Assembly (NCBI GenBank): GCA_013823485.1
Contig: PNMF01000006.1
Coordinates: forward strand, 1-49,140
Source of the DNA: Comamonadaceae bacterium
Lineage (GTDB): Bacteria > Pseudomonadota > Gammaproteobacteria > Burkholderiales > Burkholderiaceae_C
Length of the DNA stretch: 49,140 nt
Direction of reading: 5' to 3'
The notes beneath the pieces were generated by a model. The model saw only the letters and a program-made list of their open reading frames with translations. It was not told where the DNA came from and searched no databases. Within the stretch, counting starts at the first letter, position 1. Every line of letters starts with the position of its first letter. A program made the position numbers and the translations under genes. Shown piece after piece: positions 1-10,428 of the stretch.

Positions 1-958
1 CGGCATCGCGCACGGTCAGCAGGCGTTCCATCAGCTCCAGCGCCAGCTGGAAGTTCCAGCCCGGGGTGTCGCCCCGGCGGGCCACACCGGTCAGCAGGCT
101 GGGCAGGTAGGCGGTGACCACCGCCCCCAGCAGCACGATGACCCAGGCCACATAGAACCAGACCAGCAGGATGGGCAGCGTGGCAAAGGTACCGTAGAGC
201 ACCGAATAGGTCGGCACCGCCTTGAGGTACCAGCCCAGCAGCTGCTTGGCCAGCTCCAGGGCGGTGGCGGCAAACAGGCCGCCCACCAGCGCGTGGGTCC
301 AGCGCACCCGGGTGTTGGGCACATAGCGGTAGAGCGCAGCCAGCCCGCCGGTGACCAGCACCACCTGCAGCGAATCGAGCAGCAGCCGCACCGTGCCGGT
401 CAGGCTGCCCGGCACACCGCGCGAATACGCAATGGCATACGAGGTGACGGTGACGCTGCCGGCCAGCAGCAGCGGGCCCAGCGTGAGCACCGCCCAGTAC
501 ACCAGCACCCGCTGGGTCAGGGAGCGCGGCTGGCGCACCCGCCAGATGTCGTTGAGCTTGCGGTCGATGGTGAGGATCAGGGCCAGCGCCGTGACCAGCA
601 GCACCAGCGCACCGGCCCAGCCCATCTGCGAGGCCTTGCTCGAGAACTGGTTCAGGTAGGTCAGCACCTGCCGGGCAATGTTGTCCGGCACCAGGCTCTG
701 CACCAGCCAGCGCTGCAGCGTGACCTGCAGCCGGTCGAACATGGGGAAGGCGCTGAATACCGCCAGCGCCACGGTGAACAGCGGCACCAGCGAGATCGAG
801 GTGGTGAAGGTCAGGCTGCTGGCGGTGACGCCCAGGCGGTCTTCCCGGAAGCGCTCGCGCAGGGTCACGGCGGTGTTGCGCCAGGGGAAACTGCGCGCGT
901 TCCGCCACAGCGTGCGCAGCAGGGATTCAGCGGCGGCGAGCCGTTCGGACAGGGTCAT
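1..958 (-). CDS. YihY/virulence factor BrkB (RNase BN-like) family inner membrane protein, C-terminus cut by window edge
   Basis: Reverse-strand translation from ATG at 958 (MTLSERLAAAESLLRTLWRNARSFPWRNTAVTLRERFREDRLGVTASSLTFTTSISLVPLFTVALAVFSAFP...) has YihY-type motifs and several TM segments; open to position 1. Confidence 0.85.
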   Translation of the reverse strand, partial: MTLSERLAAAESLLRTLWRNARSFPWRNTAVTLRERFREDRLGVTASSLTFTTSISLVPLFTVALAVFSAFPMFDRLQVTLQRWLVQSLVPDNIARQVLTYLNQFSSKASQMGWAGALVLLVTALALILTIDRKLNDIWRVRQPRSLTQRVLVYWAVLTLGPLLLAGSVTVTSYAIAYSRGVPGSLTGTVRLLLDSLQVVLVTGGLAALYRYVPNTRVRWTHALVGGLFAATALELAKQLLGWYLKAVPTYSVLYGTFATLPILLVWFYVAWVIVLLGAVVTAYLPSLLTGVARRGDTPGWNFQLALELMERLLTVRDA

Positions 959-1027
959 CCCGGTATCATGCCAGCCCGCCCCGGACCCCCGGGAACCCCC
1001 TCGACAGCCCTCCCGGACACCCCCGCC

Positions 1028-1480
1028 ATGACCGCACCCGACGCCCGCTCCGCCATCCAGACCACCCGCTGGCTCGCGGTGGGCAGCCTGATCGGGCTGA
1101 TGGCGGTCGGACTGGCCTGGGAAATGGTCGTGGCCCCGCTGCGACCGGGCGGCTCCTGGTGGGCTCTGAAGGTGCTGCCGCTGGCCCTGCCGCTGGCCGG
1201 CCTGCTGAAGAACCGCATGTACACCTACCGCTGGGTCAGCCTGCTGGTCTGGCTCTACTTCACCGAAGGCGTGGTGCGGGCCACCAGCGGCGAGTCCGGC
1301 GCCTCCACCCTGATGGCGGTGCTGCAGACCCTGCTCTGCCTGAGCCTGTTCGTCGCCTGCGCCCTGCACGTGCGGGTGCGCCTGAAGACCGCCGGCAAGG
1401 AAGCCGTGGCGGCCGATGCGGCGGCCGCCACTGCCGAAGCCGAGGCCCGGGTCCAGCCGGCTGCACCCCGTCAACCCTGA
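1028..1480 (+). CDS. DUF2069 family membrane protein
   Basis: ATG at 1028 inside ORF 293..1480; small multi-TM protein (MTAPDARSAIQTTRWLAVGSLIGLMAVGLAWEMVV...RMYTYRWVSLLVWLYFTEGVVRA). Confidence 0.75.
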   Translation: MTAPDARSAIQTTRWLAVGSLIGLMAVGLAWEMVVAPLRPGGSWWALKVLPLALPLAGLLKNRMYTYRWVSLLVWLYFTEGVVRATSGESGASTLMAVLQTLLCLSLFVACALHVRVRLKTAGKEAVAADAAAATAEAEARVQPAAPRQP

Positions 1481-1490
1481 TCACCCCGCC

Positions 1491-2918
1491 ATGACCGCCC
1501 AGCCCCACCCCGTCGTCTCCCACCTGCAGGCCCTGGTGGGCGAGGCCCATGTGCTCACCCCGGACCGGCACGACCTCACCGCCTACGAGCAGGACTGGCG
1601 CAAACGGGCCCGGGGGCATGCCCTGGCCGTCGTGCGCCCGGGCAGCACCGCCGAGGTGGCGGCGGTGGTCAAGGCCTGCGTGGCCGCGAGTGTGCCGGTG
1701 GTGCCCCAGGGCGGCAACACCGGCCTGGTGGTCGGCTCCACGCCCGACGATTCGGGCCGGCAGGTGGTGTTGCACCTGGGCCGCATGAATGCGGTGCGCG
1801 GCATCGACACCGCCAATCTGACCATGACGGTGGAGGCCGGCTGCGTGCTGCAGGCGGTGCAGGAAACCGCCGAACGGGCCGGTCTGCTGTTCCCCCTGAG
1901 CCTGGCCGCCGAGGGCAGCTGCACCATCGGCGGCAACCTGGCCACCAACGCCGGCGGCACCCAGGTGGTGCGTTACGGCAATGCCCGCGAGCTCTGCCTG
2001 GGCCTGGAGGTGGTGACCGCGCAGGGCGACATCTGGAACGGGCTGGGCGGCCTGCGCAAGGACAATACCGGCTACGACCTGCGCGACCTGTTCGTGGGCA
2101 GCGAAGGCACGCTGGGCATCATCACCGCCGCCACCCTGAAGCTGCACCCCCAGCCGGCCGCAAGGCTCACCGCCTGGGCGGCCGTGCCCTCCATGGAAGC
2201 GGCCGTGGCCCTGCTGGCGCTGGCCCACCGGCACCTGGGCCCGGGGCTGACCGGCTTCGAGGTCATGGGCCAGTTCGCGCTCGGTCTGGTCGACCGGCAC
2301 TTCCCGCAGCTGCGGGTGCCGCTGTGGCGCGAAAGCCCGTACTGCGTGCTGCTGGAGAACAGCGACAGCGAGAGCGAGGAACATGCCCGCGCCCAGTTCG
2401 AGCGCCTGCTGGAAACCGCCCTCGAAGCCGGCACCGTGACCGACGCGGTGGTGGCCGAAAGCCTCGCCCAGGCCCAGGCGCTGTGGCACATCCGCGAGAG
2501 CATTCCGCTGGCACAGGCCGAAGAAGGCCTGAACATCAAGCACGACATCAGCATCCCGGTGTCGCGCATTCCCGCCTTCTGCACCGAGACCGATGCCCTG
2601 CTGGCCCAGGCCATTCCCGGCGTGCGGCTGGTGAACTTCGGGCACCTGGGCGACGGCAACCTGCACTACAACGTGCAGGCCCCGGTCGACGGCGACCCGA
2701 AGCGTTTCCTGGCCGAGCAGGAAACCCGGGTCAACACCCTGGTGTTCGACGCCGTGGCCCGCCACGGCGGCTCCATCAGCGCGGAGCACGGTGTGGGCAG
2801 CCTCAAGGCGGCCTGCCTGCCGCACTACAAGGACCCGGTCGCCCTGGGCCTGATGCGCGCCATCAAGACCGCCCTGGACCCGCAGGGGCTGATGAACCCG
2901 GGTCGGGTGCTGGCCTGA
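1491..2918 (+). CDS. FAD-binding oxidoreductase (GlcD / D-2-hydroxyglutarate dehydrogenase-like FAD-linked oxidase)
   Basis: [43 protein letters not shown] and [11 protein letters not shown]...[43 protein letters not shown] are hallmark VAO-family motifs. Confidence 0.9.
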   Translation: MTAQPHPVVSHLQALVGEAHVLTPDRHDLTAYEQDWRKRARGHALAVVRPGSTAEVAAVVKACVAASVPVVPQGGNTGLVVGSTPDDSGRQVVLHLGRMNAVRGIDTANLTMTVEAGCVLQAVQETAERAGLLFPLSLAAEGSCTIGGNLATNAGGTQVVRYGNARELCLGLEVVTAQGDIWNGLGGLRKDNTGYDLRDLFVGSEGTLGIITAATLKLHPQPAARLTAWAAVPSMEAAVALLALAHRHLGPGLTGFEVMGQFALGLVDRHFPQLRVPLWRESPYCVLLENSDSESEEHARAQFERLLETALEAGTVTDAVVAESLAQAQALWHIRESIPLAQAEEGLNIKHDISIPVSRIPAFCTETDALLAQAIPGVRLVNFGHLGDGNLHYNVQAPVDGDPKRFLAEQETRVNTLVFDAVARHGGSISAEHGVGSLKAACLPHYKDPVALGLMRAIKTALDPQGLMNPGRVLA

Positions 2919-2974
2919 ACCCGTCTTTGCGATTCGGGGGAAAATCCCCCTTTGCCCTGGATACCCCTGCCACC

Positions 2975-3817
2975 ATGTCTGAAGCCGCCTCCCGCCCCGT
3001 GCGCTCCCAGTACGAAGACTTCATGCGCCACGTCTACACGACCGGCGTGCAGAAGACTGACCGCACCGGCACCGGCACCACCAGCGTGTTCGGCCACCAG
3101 ATGCGCTTCGACCTGAACGAAGGCTTTCCGCTGGTGACCACCAAGAAGGTGTTCCTGAAGGCGCTGATCGTGGAGCTGCTCTGGTTCCTGCGCGGCGACA
3201 GCAACGTGAAGTGGCTGCAGGAGCGCGGCTGCACCATCTGGGACGAATGGGCCCGCGAAGACGGCGACCTGGGCCCGGTGTATGGCGTGCAGTGGCGCAA
3301 CTGGCCCACGCCGGACGGCGGGCACATCGACCAGATCAGCGAGGTGGTGAAGCAGCTGCGCACCAACCCGGACTCGCGCCGCATCATCGTCAGCGCCTGG
3401 AACGTGGCCGACCTCAACAAGATGGCGCTCATGCCCTGCCACGCCTTCTTCCAGTTCTATGTGGCGCCGCCGCAGGCACCGGGCGAACGCGGCCGGCTCA
3501 GCTGCCAGCTGTACCAGCGCAGCGCCGACATCTTCCTGGGTGTGCCGTTCAACATCGCCAGCTATGCGCTGCTGACCCACATGCTGGCCCAGCAGTGCGA
3601 CCTGGACGTCGGCGACTTCATCTGGACCGGTGGCGACTGCCACATCTACAGCAACCACCACGAGCAGGTGGAACTGCAGCTCTCGCGCCAGCCCTTCCCC
3701 TACCCCACGCTGAACATCCGCCGCAAGCCGGACTCGATCTTCGACTACCAGTACGAGGACTTCGAGGTGCTCGACTACCAGCACCACCCGGCCATCAAGG
3801 CGCCGGTGGCCGTCTGA
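2975..3817 (+). CDS. thyA: Thymidylate synthase
   Basis: [18 protein letters not shown]...[14 protein letters not shown]...[28 protein letters not shown]. Confidence 0.97.
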   Translation: MSEAASRPVRSQYEDFMRHVYTTGVQKTDRTGTGTTSVFGHQMRFDLNEGFPLVTTKKVFLKALIVELLWFLRGDSNVKWLQERGCTIWDEWAREDGDLGPVYGVQWRNWPTPDGGHIDQISEVVKQLRTNPDSRRIIVSAWNVADLNKMALMPCHAFFQFYVAPPQAPGERGRLSCQLYQRSADIFLGVPFNIASYALLTHMLAQQCDLDVGDFIWTGGDCHIYSNHHEQVELQLSRQPFPYPTLNIRRKPDSIFDYQYEDFEVLDYQHHPAIKAPVAV

Positions 3818-4728
3818 TGCCGGCCGCCACGCTCAGCCGCCGCCAGCTCTGGGGCCTGCTGGCCCTCACGCTGATGTGGGGCGTCAACTGGCCCATGATG
3901 AAGCTGTCGCTGCAGGAGATGCCGCCGCTGTACTTCCGGGCCAGCACCATGTGCTTGGGCGCGGCCTGGCTGTTCCTGTATGTGCGTGGTCAGGGCGAAC
4001 GCATGTGGCCGCGCCGGGACGAATGGGCCACCATCGCCTGGCTCGGCCTGCCCAACGTGCTGGGCTGGCACACGCTGTCCATCTTCGGGGTGCAGGCGCT
4101 GGCTTCGGGCCGCGCGGCCATCCTGGGCTTCACCATGCCGATCTTCACCGTGCTGCTGGGCGCGCTGTTCTTCAGCGAGCGCATCACGCCCCGGGTGCGG
4201 GTGGCGGTGACCAGTGCCGGCATCGCCATCGGCCTGCTGCTGTGGCACGAGCTGCAAAGCCTCTCGGGCCGCCCGGTGGGCATCGCCTGGATGCTGGGCG
4301 CTGCCGTCTGCTGGGGCCTGGGCACGCTCATGTTCCGGCGCGCCACCTTCACGCTCTCGCCCATGGTGGTCACGGTGTGGATGCTGCTGCTGGGCAGTGG
4401 GGTGGTGTGGGCACTGGCCATCGCCTTCGAGCCGGCACCCGACGTCACCACCTTCAGCGGCGCCATGTGGGTCAGTCTGCTGTATGGCGTGCTGATCAAC
4501 TACGGCGTGGCCCAGCTGATCTGGTTCGGGCTGGCGCGCCACCTGCCGCCGGCCACCAGCGCCATGAGCGTCATGGCCATTCCGCTGGTGGGCACGCTGA
4601 GCGCCACCTTCATCGTCGGCGAGATCCCGCACTGGCAGGACTGGCTGGCCATCGGCTTCGTGATGATGGCCATTGCCAGCGTGCTGCTGCCCACGCCCGG
4701 CCGAACCGCCGCGACCTCCCGCACCTGA
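3817..4728 (+). CDS. EamA/DMT-family transporter
   Basis: About ten TM segments with EamA repeats (LWGLLALTLMWGVNWPMMKLSLQEMPPLYFRASTM...); ATG overlaps the thyA stop (TGATG). Confidence 0.88.
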   Translation: MPAATLSRRQLWGLLALTLMWGVNWPMMKLSLQEMPPLYFRASTMCLGAAWLFLYVRGQGERMWPRRDEWATIAWLGLPNVLGWHTLSIFGVQALASGRAAILGFTMPIFTVLLGALFFSERITPRVRVAVTSAGIAIGLLLWHELQSLSGRPVGIAWMLGAAVCWGLGTLMFRRATFTLSPMVVTVWMLLLGSGVVWALAIAFEPAPDVTTFSGAMWVSLLYGVLINYGVAQLIWFGLARHLPPATSAMSVMAIPLVGTLSATFIVGEIPHWQDWLAIGFVMMAIASVLLPTPGRTAATSRT

Positions 4729-4731
4729 ACC

Positions 4732-5232
4732 ATGGCCACCCTGCCCCGCCTGAACCTCATCCTGGCCCGCGCCGCCAACGGCGTGATCGGCCGCGACAAC
4801 CGCATGCCCTGGCACCTGCCGGAAGACCTGGCCCACTTCAAGCGCACCACCCTGGGCTGCCCGGTGGTCATGGGCCGCAAGACCTGGGATTCGCTGCCGC
4901 CGCGCTTCCGGCCCCTGCCGGGCCGGGCCAACATCGTGCTCAGCCGCGACACCACCTGGCAGGCCGACGGTGCGCAGCGCGCCGCGTCGCTCGACGAAGC
5001 GCTGGCCCTGTGCGCCGGCCAGCTCGATGTGTGGGTGATCGGCGGCGCCCAGATCTATGCCCAGGCGCTGGACCGCGCCCACACCGCGGTGGTCACCGAG
5101 ATCGGCCGCGAATTTGAGGGCGACGCCCATGCGCCGGTGTTCGGCCCCGAGTGGGTCGAGGCACGGCGCGAGACCCATGTGTCGGCCGACGGCCTGCCCT
5201 ATGCCTTCGTGACCCTGGAGCGCCGGCCATGA
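4732..5232 (+). CDS. folA: Dihydrofolate reductase
   Basis: LNLILARAANGVIGRDNRMPWHLPEDLAHFKRTTLGCPVVMGRKTWDSLP...VWVIGGAQIYAQAL. Confidence 0.96.
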   Translation: MATLPRLNLILARAANGVIGRDNRMPWHLPEDLAHFKRTTLGCPVVMGRKTWDSLPPRFRPLPGRANIVLSRDTTWQADGAQRAASLDEALALCAGQLDVWVIGGAQIYAQALDRAHTAVVTEIGREFEGDAHAPVFGPEWVEARRETHVSADGLPYAFVTLERRP

Positions 5233-5870
5233 GCTACGCGGTGAAGGAAGTTTTCTACACGCTGCAGGGCGAAGGCCAGCGCGCCGGCCGCCCGGCCGTG
5301 TTCTGCCGCATGGCCGGCTGCAACCTCTGGAACGGCCGCGAGGAAGACCGCGGGACTGCTGTCTGCCAGTTCTGCGACACCGACTTCGTGGGCACCGACG
5401 GCGTGCGCGGCGGCAAGTTCGCGCAGGCCACCGAACTGGCCGCACTGGCCGCCTCGCTCTGGCCAGAAGGCCAGGGCCACCGCTACATCGTCATCACCGG
5501 CGGCGAGCCGATGCTGCAGATCGACCAGCCGCTGATCGACGCGCTGCATGCGCAGGGCTTCGAGATCGCGGTGGAAACCAACGGCACGCTGCCGGTGCCC
5601 GAGGGCATCGACTGGATCTGCGTCAGCCCCAAGGCCGGTGCCGACTGGGTGCAGCGGCGCGGGCATGAGCTGAAGCTGGTCTGGCCCCAGCCCGGGCTGC
5701 TGCCCGACGCGGTGGAAGCCATGCCCGACCTGCAGTTCGACCACTGGCTGCTGCAGCCCATGGACGGCCTGCTGCGCCAGCAGAACACCCGCCGCGCCAT
5801 CGACCTCTGCCAGGCCCGCCCGCGCTGGCGCCTCTCGCTGCAGACCCACAAGATCCTGGACATTCCATGA
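5229..5870 (+). CDS. queE: 7-carboxy-7-deazaguanine synthase (radical SAM)
   Basis: MSYAVKEVFYTLQGEGQRAGRPAVFCRMAGCNLW...AVCQFCDTDFVGTDG with Gram-negative-type CX14CX2C cluster spacing; VITGGEPMLQ. Confidence 0.95.
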   Translation: MSYAVKEVFYTLQGEGQRAGRPAVFCRMAGCNLWNGREEDRGTAVCQFCDTDFVGTDGVRGGKFAQATELAALAASLWPEGQGHRYIVITGGEPMLQIDQPLIDALHAQGFEIAVETNGTLPVPEGIDWICVSPKAGADWVQRRGHELKLVWPQPGLLPDAVEAMPDLQFDHWLLQPMDGLLRQQNTRRAIDLCQARPRWRLSLQTHKILDIP

Positions 5871-6253
5871 GCACGAGTCCCACCCCTGCCCCCGCGCTGC
5901 ACGAACTCTCGCAGCGCTTCTATTTCGAGTCGGCCCACACCCTGCGCCGCACCATCGAGGCCGAGGGCAGCCGCCGGGTGCACGGCCACACCTACGAGGC
6001 CGAAGTGACGGTACGCGGCACGCCGGACGCCGGCGGCATGGTGATCGACCTGGCCTACCTGCGCCGCACCATCGCGGTGCTGCGCGACAAGCTGGACCAC
6101 CACTTCCTGGACGAGGTGGAAGGCATCGGCATTCCCACGCTGGAAAACCTCTGCAGCTACATCCGCCGCGAACTCGAACCCCAGGTGCCCGGCCTGTGTG
6201 CCGTGGCCGTCTGGCGCCAGGCCAGCGGCGACCGCTGCGCGCTGCGCTGGTGA
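5867..6253 (+). CDS. queD: 6-carboxytetrahydropterin synthase
   Basis: FYFESAHTLRR...RVHGHTYEAEVTVRG...LDHHFLDEV...PTLENLCSYI; start overlaps queE stop (ATGA). Confidence 0.93.
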   Translation: MSTSPTPAPALHELSQRFYFESAHTLRRTIEAEGSRRVHGHTYEAEVTVRGTPDAGGMVIDLAYLRRTIAVLRDKLDHHFLDEVEGIGIPTLENLCSYIRRELEPQVPGLCAVAVWRQASGDRCALRW

Positions 6254-6267
6254 ACCCTGAACGAAAG

Positions 6268-7038
6268 ATGCCCATGCAACTCGCCACCTGGAACGTCAAC
6301 TCGCTCGGGGTCCGCCTGCCGCAGGTGCTGGACTGGCTGGCCGCCCATCCGGTGGACGTGCTCGCCCTGCAGGAACTCAAGCTCACCGACGACAAGTTTC
6401 CGGCCCAGGCCTTTGCCGATGCCGGTTACCAGGCGCAGTGGTTCGGCCAGAAAACCTACAACGGCGTGGCGCTCATCAGCCGGACACCGGCGGCCGATGT
6501 GGTGAAGAACATTCCCGGCTTTGCCGACGAACAGTCGCGCGTGCTGTGCGCCACCATCGCCGGCGTGCGGGTCATCGGCGCCTACTTCCCCAACGGCCAG
6601 GCACCGGGCAGCGACAAGTTCGCCTACAAGATGGCCTGGCTGACCGCGCTGCGCGAGTGGGTCAAGGCCGAGATGGTCGCGCACCCGCAGCTGGTGCTCA
6701 TGGGCGACTACAACATCACCTTCGACGATGCCGACGTCTGGGACCCGGACGGTCTGCGCGAGAGCATTCACTGCACCACCGAAGAGCGCACCCACCTGCA
6801 GGCGCTCATCGGCCTGGGTCTGCACGATGCGCACCGCCTGTTCGAACAGCCCCCGAAGAGCTTCAGCTGGTGGGACTACCGCATGCTGGGTTTCCAGAAG
6901 AACCGGGGCCTGCGCATCGACCACATCCTGATCACCGATGCGCTGAAGGCCCGGGCCACGGCCTGCACCATCGACCGCGCCCCGCGCAAGAACACCCAGC
7001 CCAGCGATCACGCGCCGGTGGTGCTCACCCTGGGCTGA
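6268..7038 (+). CDS. xth: Exodeoxyribonuclease III
   Basis: MPMQLATWNVNSLGVRLPQVLDWLAAHPVDVLALQELKL...GDYNI...IDHILI...SDHAPVVLTL; start 6268 or 6274. Confidence 0.93.
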   Translation: MPMQLATWNVNSLGVRLPQVLDWLAAHPVDVLALQELKLTDDKFPAQAFADAGYQAQWFGQKTYNGVALISRTPAADVVKNIPGFADEQSRVLCATIAGVRVIGAYFPNGQAPGSDKFAYKMAWLTALREWVKAEMVAHPQLVLMGDYNITFDDADVWDPDGLRESIHCTTEERTHLQALIGLGLHDAHRLFEQPPKSFSWWDYRMLGFQKNRGLRIDHILITDALKARATACTIDRAPRKNTQPSDHAPVVLTLG

Positions 7039-7044
7039 CCGGCC

Positions 7045-8571
7045 TCATTCCAGGCCCAGTTCCTGGATCTTGCGGGTGATGGTGTTGCGGCCGATGCCCA
7101 GCTTGTGGGCGGCCTCGATGCGGCGGCCCCGGGTGTTGCCCAGCGCGGTCTGGATCAGGCGGGTCTCGAAGCGCCGGGTGAGCACATCCCACACATCGGT
7201 GCGGCCGTTCTCCAGCAGGGCCAGGGCCTCGGCCTGAAGGGCTTGCTCCCAGGTCAGGCCACCGGCATCGGCCAGGGCGGCAACACCGTTCAGGCCGGCC
7301 GGCGCAGCCGCCACCGGCACGACCGCTGCCGCGGGCAATGCACCCGCCACCGGCGCCGGCAAGGCGGCACCCACCGGGTCGTCCGCGCCGCTCTGGGCCG
7401 TGGCCACGCTGCCCAGCACCTCGGGCGGCAGGTCCTTGACCTCGATCACCTGGGCCGGCGCCATCACGGTGAGCCAGTGGCACAGGTTCTCCAGCTGGCG
7501 CACGTTGCCGGGGAAGTCGAAGCTGCCCAGCAGCTTGAGCGCCGGCTCGGAAATGCGCTTGGGCTCCACACCGAGCTGCCGCGCGCTCTGCTGCAGGAAG
7601 AAGCGGGTGAGCATGGGCACGTCTTCGCGGCGCTCGCGCAGCGCCGGCAGACGCAGGCGGATCACGTTGAGCCGGTGGAACAGGTCCTCGCGGAACACGC
7701 CCTCTTTCACCCGTTGCTCTAGGTTCTGGTGGGTGGCTGCGATCACGCGGACATTGGCGCGCACCGCGCTGTGGCCACCGACCCGGTAGAAGTGCCCGTC
7801 GGACAGCACCCGCAGCAGGCGGGTCTGAAGGTCAAACGGCATGTCGCCGATCTCGTCCAGGAACAGGGTGCCGCCGTCGGCCTGCTCGAAGCGGCCACGC
7901 CGCATGGTCTGGGCCCCGGTGAAGGCGCCACGCTCATGACCGAACAGTTCGGACTCCAGCAGGTCCTTGGGGATGGCGGCGGTGTTGATGGCCACGAAGG
8001 GACCGTTGCCGCGGGGCGAATGCTTGTGCAGGGCGCGCGCCACCAGCTCCTTGCCGGAGCCGGACTCGCCGGTGATCAGCACCGTGACCTGGCTCTGCGA
8101 GAGCCGGCCGATGGCCCGGAACACGTCCTGCATGGCGGGCGCCTGGCCCAGCATTTCAGGCACGGCGCTCATGCGCTCTTCGGCCACTTCCTCGCGCTGG
8201 CTTTCTTCCACCGCGCGGCGGATCAGTTCCACCGCCTTGGGCAGGTCGAAGGGCTTGGGCAGGTATTCGAAGGCGCCGCCCTGGAAGGCACTGACCGCAC
8301 TGTCGAGGTCGGAGAACGCGGTCATGATGATCACCGGCAGACCCGGCAGCCGCTCCTTGACCTTCTCCAGCAGGTCCAGGCCGGAGCCCCCCGGCATGCG
8401 GATGTCGCTCACCAGGATCTGAGGGCCTTCCGACTCGGGCGTGTCGGCCAGCGCCCGCAGCACGTCCTGCGGATGGGTGAAGCTGCGCGTGGGCAGGTTC
8501 TCGCGCAGCAGCGCCTTCTCAAGCACGAAGCGGATCGATTGGTCGTCATCCACTATCCAGATCGGCTTCAT
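7045..8571 (-). CDS. ntrC: Nitrogen regulation response regulator NtrC (sigma54 activator)
   Basis: [21 protein letters not shown] receiver, [15 protein letters not shown] Walker A, GAFTGA sigma54 loop, C-terminal Fis-type HTH ([17 protein letters not shown]). Confidence 0.95.
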   Translation of the reverse strand: MKPIWIVDDDQSIRFVLEKALLRENLPTRSFTHPQDVLRALADTPESEGPQILVSDIRMPGGSGLDLLEKVKERLPGLPVIIMTAFSDLDSAVSAFQGGAFEYLPKPFDLPKAVELIRRAVEESQREEVAEERMSAVPEMLGQAPAMQDVFRAIGRLSQSQVTVLITGESGSGKELVARALHKHSPRGNGPFVAINTAAIPKDLLESELFGHERGAFTGAQTMRRGRFEQADGGTLFLDEIGDMPFDLQTRLLRVLSDGHFYRVGGHSAVRANVRVIAATHQNLEQRVKEGVFREDLFHRLNVIRLRLPALRERREDVPMLTRFFLQQSARQLGVEPKRISEPALKLLGSFDFPGNVRQLENLCHWLTVMAPAQVIEVKDLPPEVLGSVATAQSGADDPVGAALPAPVAGALPAAAVVPVAAAPAGLNGVAALADAGGLTWEQALQAEALALLENGRTDVWDVLTRRFETRLIQTALGNTRGRRIEAAHKLGIGRNTITRKIQELGLE

Positions 8572-8609
8572 GTGTCGGTGGTCCTTGTACGGGCGCGTGT
8601 GTGGTGTGT

Positions 8610-9704
8610 CTAGGGCAGCGGGATCAGGATCTTGAAGTCCGTGTGTCCCGGTGTGCTCTCGCACTCGATCAGGCCATGGTGTTGCTGGACGAAGGTCTGT
8701 GCCAGCGTCAGCCCCAGGCCGGACCCGCCATCGCGCCCTGAGACCAGGGGAAAGAAGATGCGGTCCTTGATCGAGTCCGGCACGCCGGGCCCGTTGTCCA
8801 TCACATGCAATTCCAGTGCCAGCCGATAGCGCTGCTTGCCGAAGGTGACCTGACGGCCCACCCGGGTGCGGAAGGTGATGCGCGCATCGCCCGCCGCAAT
8901 GCGGTCGGACAGCGCCTGCGCGGCGTTGTGGGCGATGTTGAGCACCGCCTGGATCAGCTGCTCGCGGTCGCCCCGGAATTCGGGAATGGAGATGTCGTAG
9001 TCGCGCACCACGCGCAGGCCGCGCGGGAACTCGGCCAGGATCAGCGAGCGCACCCGTTCGCAGACCTCGTGGATGTTCACATCACCCACCACATGGGGCC
9101 GCCGGTGCGGCGCCAGAAGCCGGTCCACCAGCGACTGCAGCCGGTCGGCCTCGTGGATGATGACCTGCGTGTACTCGATCAGCTCTTTCGATTCGAGGTC
9201 CATCTGCAGCAGCTGCGCCGCACCGCGGATGCCACCCAGCGGGTTCTTGATCTCGTGGGCCAGGTTGCGGATGAGCTCCTTGTTGGCCTGCGCCTGATCG
9301 ATCAGCCGCTCCTCGCGCTCCTGGCGGGTCTGCTGCTCCAGCGGCAGCAGCTCGACCACCACTTCGGCGTTGCTCTCGGTCTGGGCCACCACCACGTGCA
9401 CCGGCAGCGGGTCGTGGGCCAGGCGCCGCAGGAACGCGTCGTAACGCAGGGCAGCGAATTCGTTGCCGCGCGCGCCGGTGAGCGCGTTGTCGAGCAGGGC
9501 CGGGTCGGTGAAGCAGTCCTGCATGCGGGCGCCGGTGATGCTGCGCCGGGACATGCCCAGCGCATCTTCCAGGGCCGCATTGGCGAACAGCACATGGCCC
9601 TGCGGATCGACCACCGCCACCAGCGTGGCCAGCAGGTCCAGCGACTGGAAGCGCGCTGCCGGCCCGGCCGCTGGCGCCGCGCCCTGCGCCTTCTGCCGGC
9701 TCAC
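8610..9704 (-). CDS. glnL: Nitrogen regulation sensor histidine kinase NtrB
   Basis: PAS region, H-box RNLAHEIKNPLGGIRGAAQLL, N/G boxes, ends HHGLIECESTPGHTDFKILIPLP. No suitable ATG; GTG at 9704 (VSRQKAQG) overlaps the upstream stop as GTGA. Confidence 0.92.
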   Translation of the reverse strand: MSRQKAQGAAPAAGPAARFQSLDLLATLVAVVDPQGHVLFANAALEDALGMSRRSITGARMQDCFTDPALLDNALTGARGNEFAALRYDAFLRRLAHDPLPVHVVVAQTESNAEVVVELLPLEQQTRQEREERLIDQAQANKELIRNLAHEIKNPLGGIRGAAQLLQMDLESKELIEYTQVIIHEADRLQSLVDRLLAPHRRPHVVGDVNIHEVCERVRSLILAEFPRGLRVVRDYDISIPEFRGDREQLIQAVLNIAHNAAQALSDRIAAGDARITFRTRVGRQVTFGKQRYRLALELHVMDNGPGVPDSIKDRIFFPLVSGRDGGSGLGLTLAQTFVQQHHGLIECESTPGHTDFKILIPLP

Positions 9705-10252
9705 CGTCCGCCCGGCTGGCCGTTCAGACGGGCCAGCTCGCGCTGCAGACCGGCCACGTCGTTCTCGGCGCGGGTCAGGGCCGCCTTGAGTTCGGCCACG
9801 CGGTCCAGGTAGCGCTGGTGGTTGCGGCCTTCGATGCCCTGTTTTTCGGGCTCGCCATTGGCGTAGGCGGTGCGGGCCTCGGCCAGCCGTGCCTCGGCGC
9901 GGCGCAGTTCGTTCTGCAGGATGGCCCGGGCGTCGCTGTCGCGGGCGCGCTGGGCGGCGCTGTCGATGCGCTCCCCGCTGCGTTCGGCAGGCGCGTTCCC
10001 CGGGCTGGCGGCCGGCCGGCTGGGCGTGTTGTTGTTGGCGTTGGGGTTGGGCTTCGGGCCTTCGATCACGGTGATGTTGCCGCCATCGATCACGGTGCAG
10101 CCCCTGGACTTGGCCACCTGGGCATTGTTGGTGTACTCGTTGCCGCAGCGGTAGATGCGGTCCTGGGCCAGGGCGGGCAGCTGGGTGGCGCTGCACAGCA
10201 GGGCCAGGCAGGCCAGGCGGCTCGACTTCAGGAGGGTTTGGCGGGCAGGCAC
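9701..10252 (-). CDS. DUF4124 domain-containing secreted/periplasmic protein
   Basis: Signal-peptide-like start (VPARQTLLKSSRLACLALLCSATQLPALAQDRIYRCGNEYTNNAQVAKSRGCTVIDGG...), N/P-rich linker, coiled-coil C-terminus. Start (GTG 10252) is tentative. Confidence 0.7.
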   Translation of the reverse strand: MPARQTLLKSSRLACLALLCSATQLPALAQDRIYRCGNEYTNNAQVAKSRGCTVIDGGNITVIEGPKPNPNANNNTPSRPAASPGNAPAERSGERIDSAAQRARDSDARAILQNELRRAEARLAEARTAYANGEPEKQGIEGRNHQRYLDRVAELKAALTRAENDVAGLQRELARLNGQPGGR

Positions 10253-10382
10253 GGTGGCGGCTCCATGGGGGACAGATTTCAGACCGGGCAGTATGACCGA
10301 ATCAACCGGTGAAAGTGCCCGCTGCGCAGGCGCAGCGGGGGCTCCGGCCGGATGGCGGGCGAATGGCGGGTGGATGGCGGGC

Positions 10383-10412
10383 AAAAAAAAGGACGGCCGA
10401 GGCCGTCCTTTC
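10383..10412 (-). terminator. Intrinsic terminator of glnA
   Basis: Minus strand AAGGACGGCC-TC-GGCCGTCC followed by TTTTTTTT, 17 bp past the glnA stop. Confidence 0.85.
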
Positions 10413-10428
10413 CTGTCCGATCTGCCGA

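Noticed and set aside
1260-2825. 521-aa minus-strand ORF opposite the FAD-linked oxidase
   Set aside because: Shadow ORF; the plus-strand product has unmistakable FAD-oxidase motifs.
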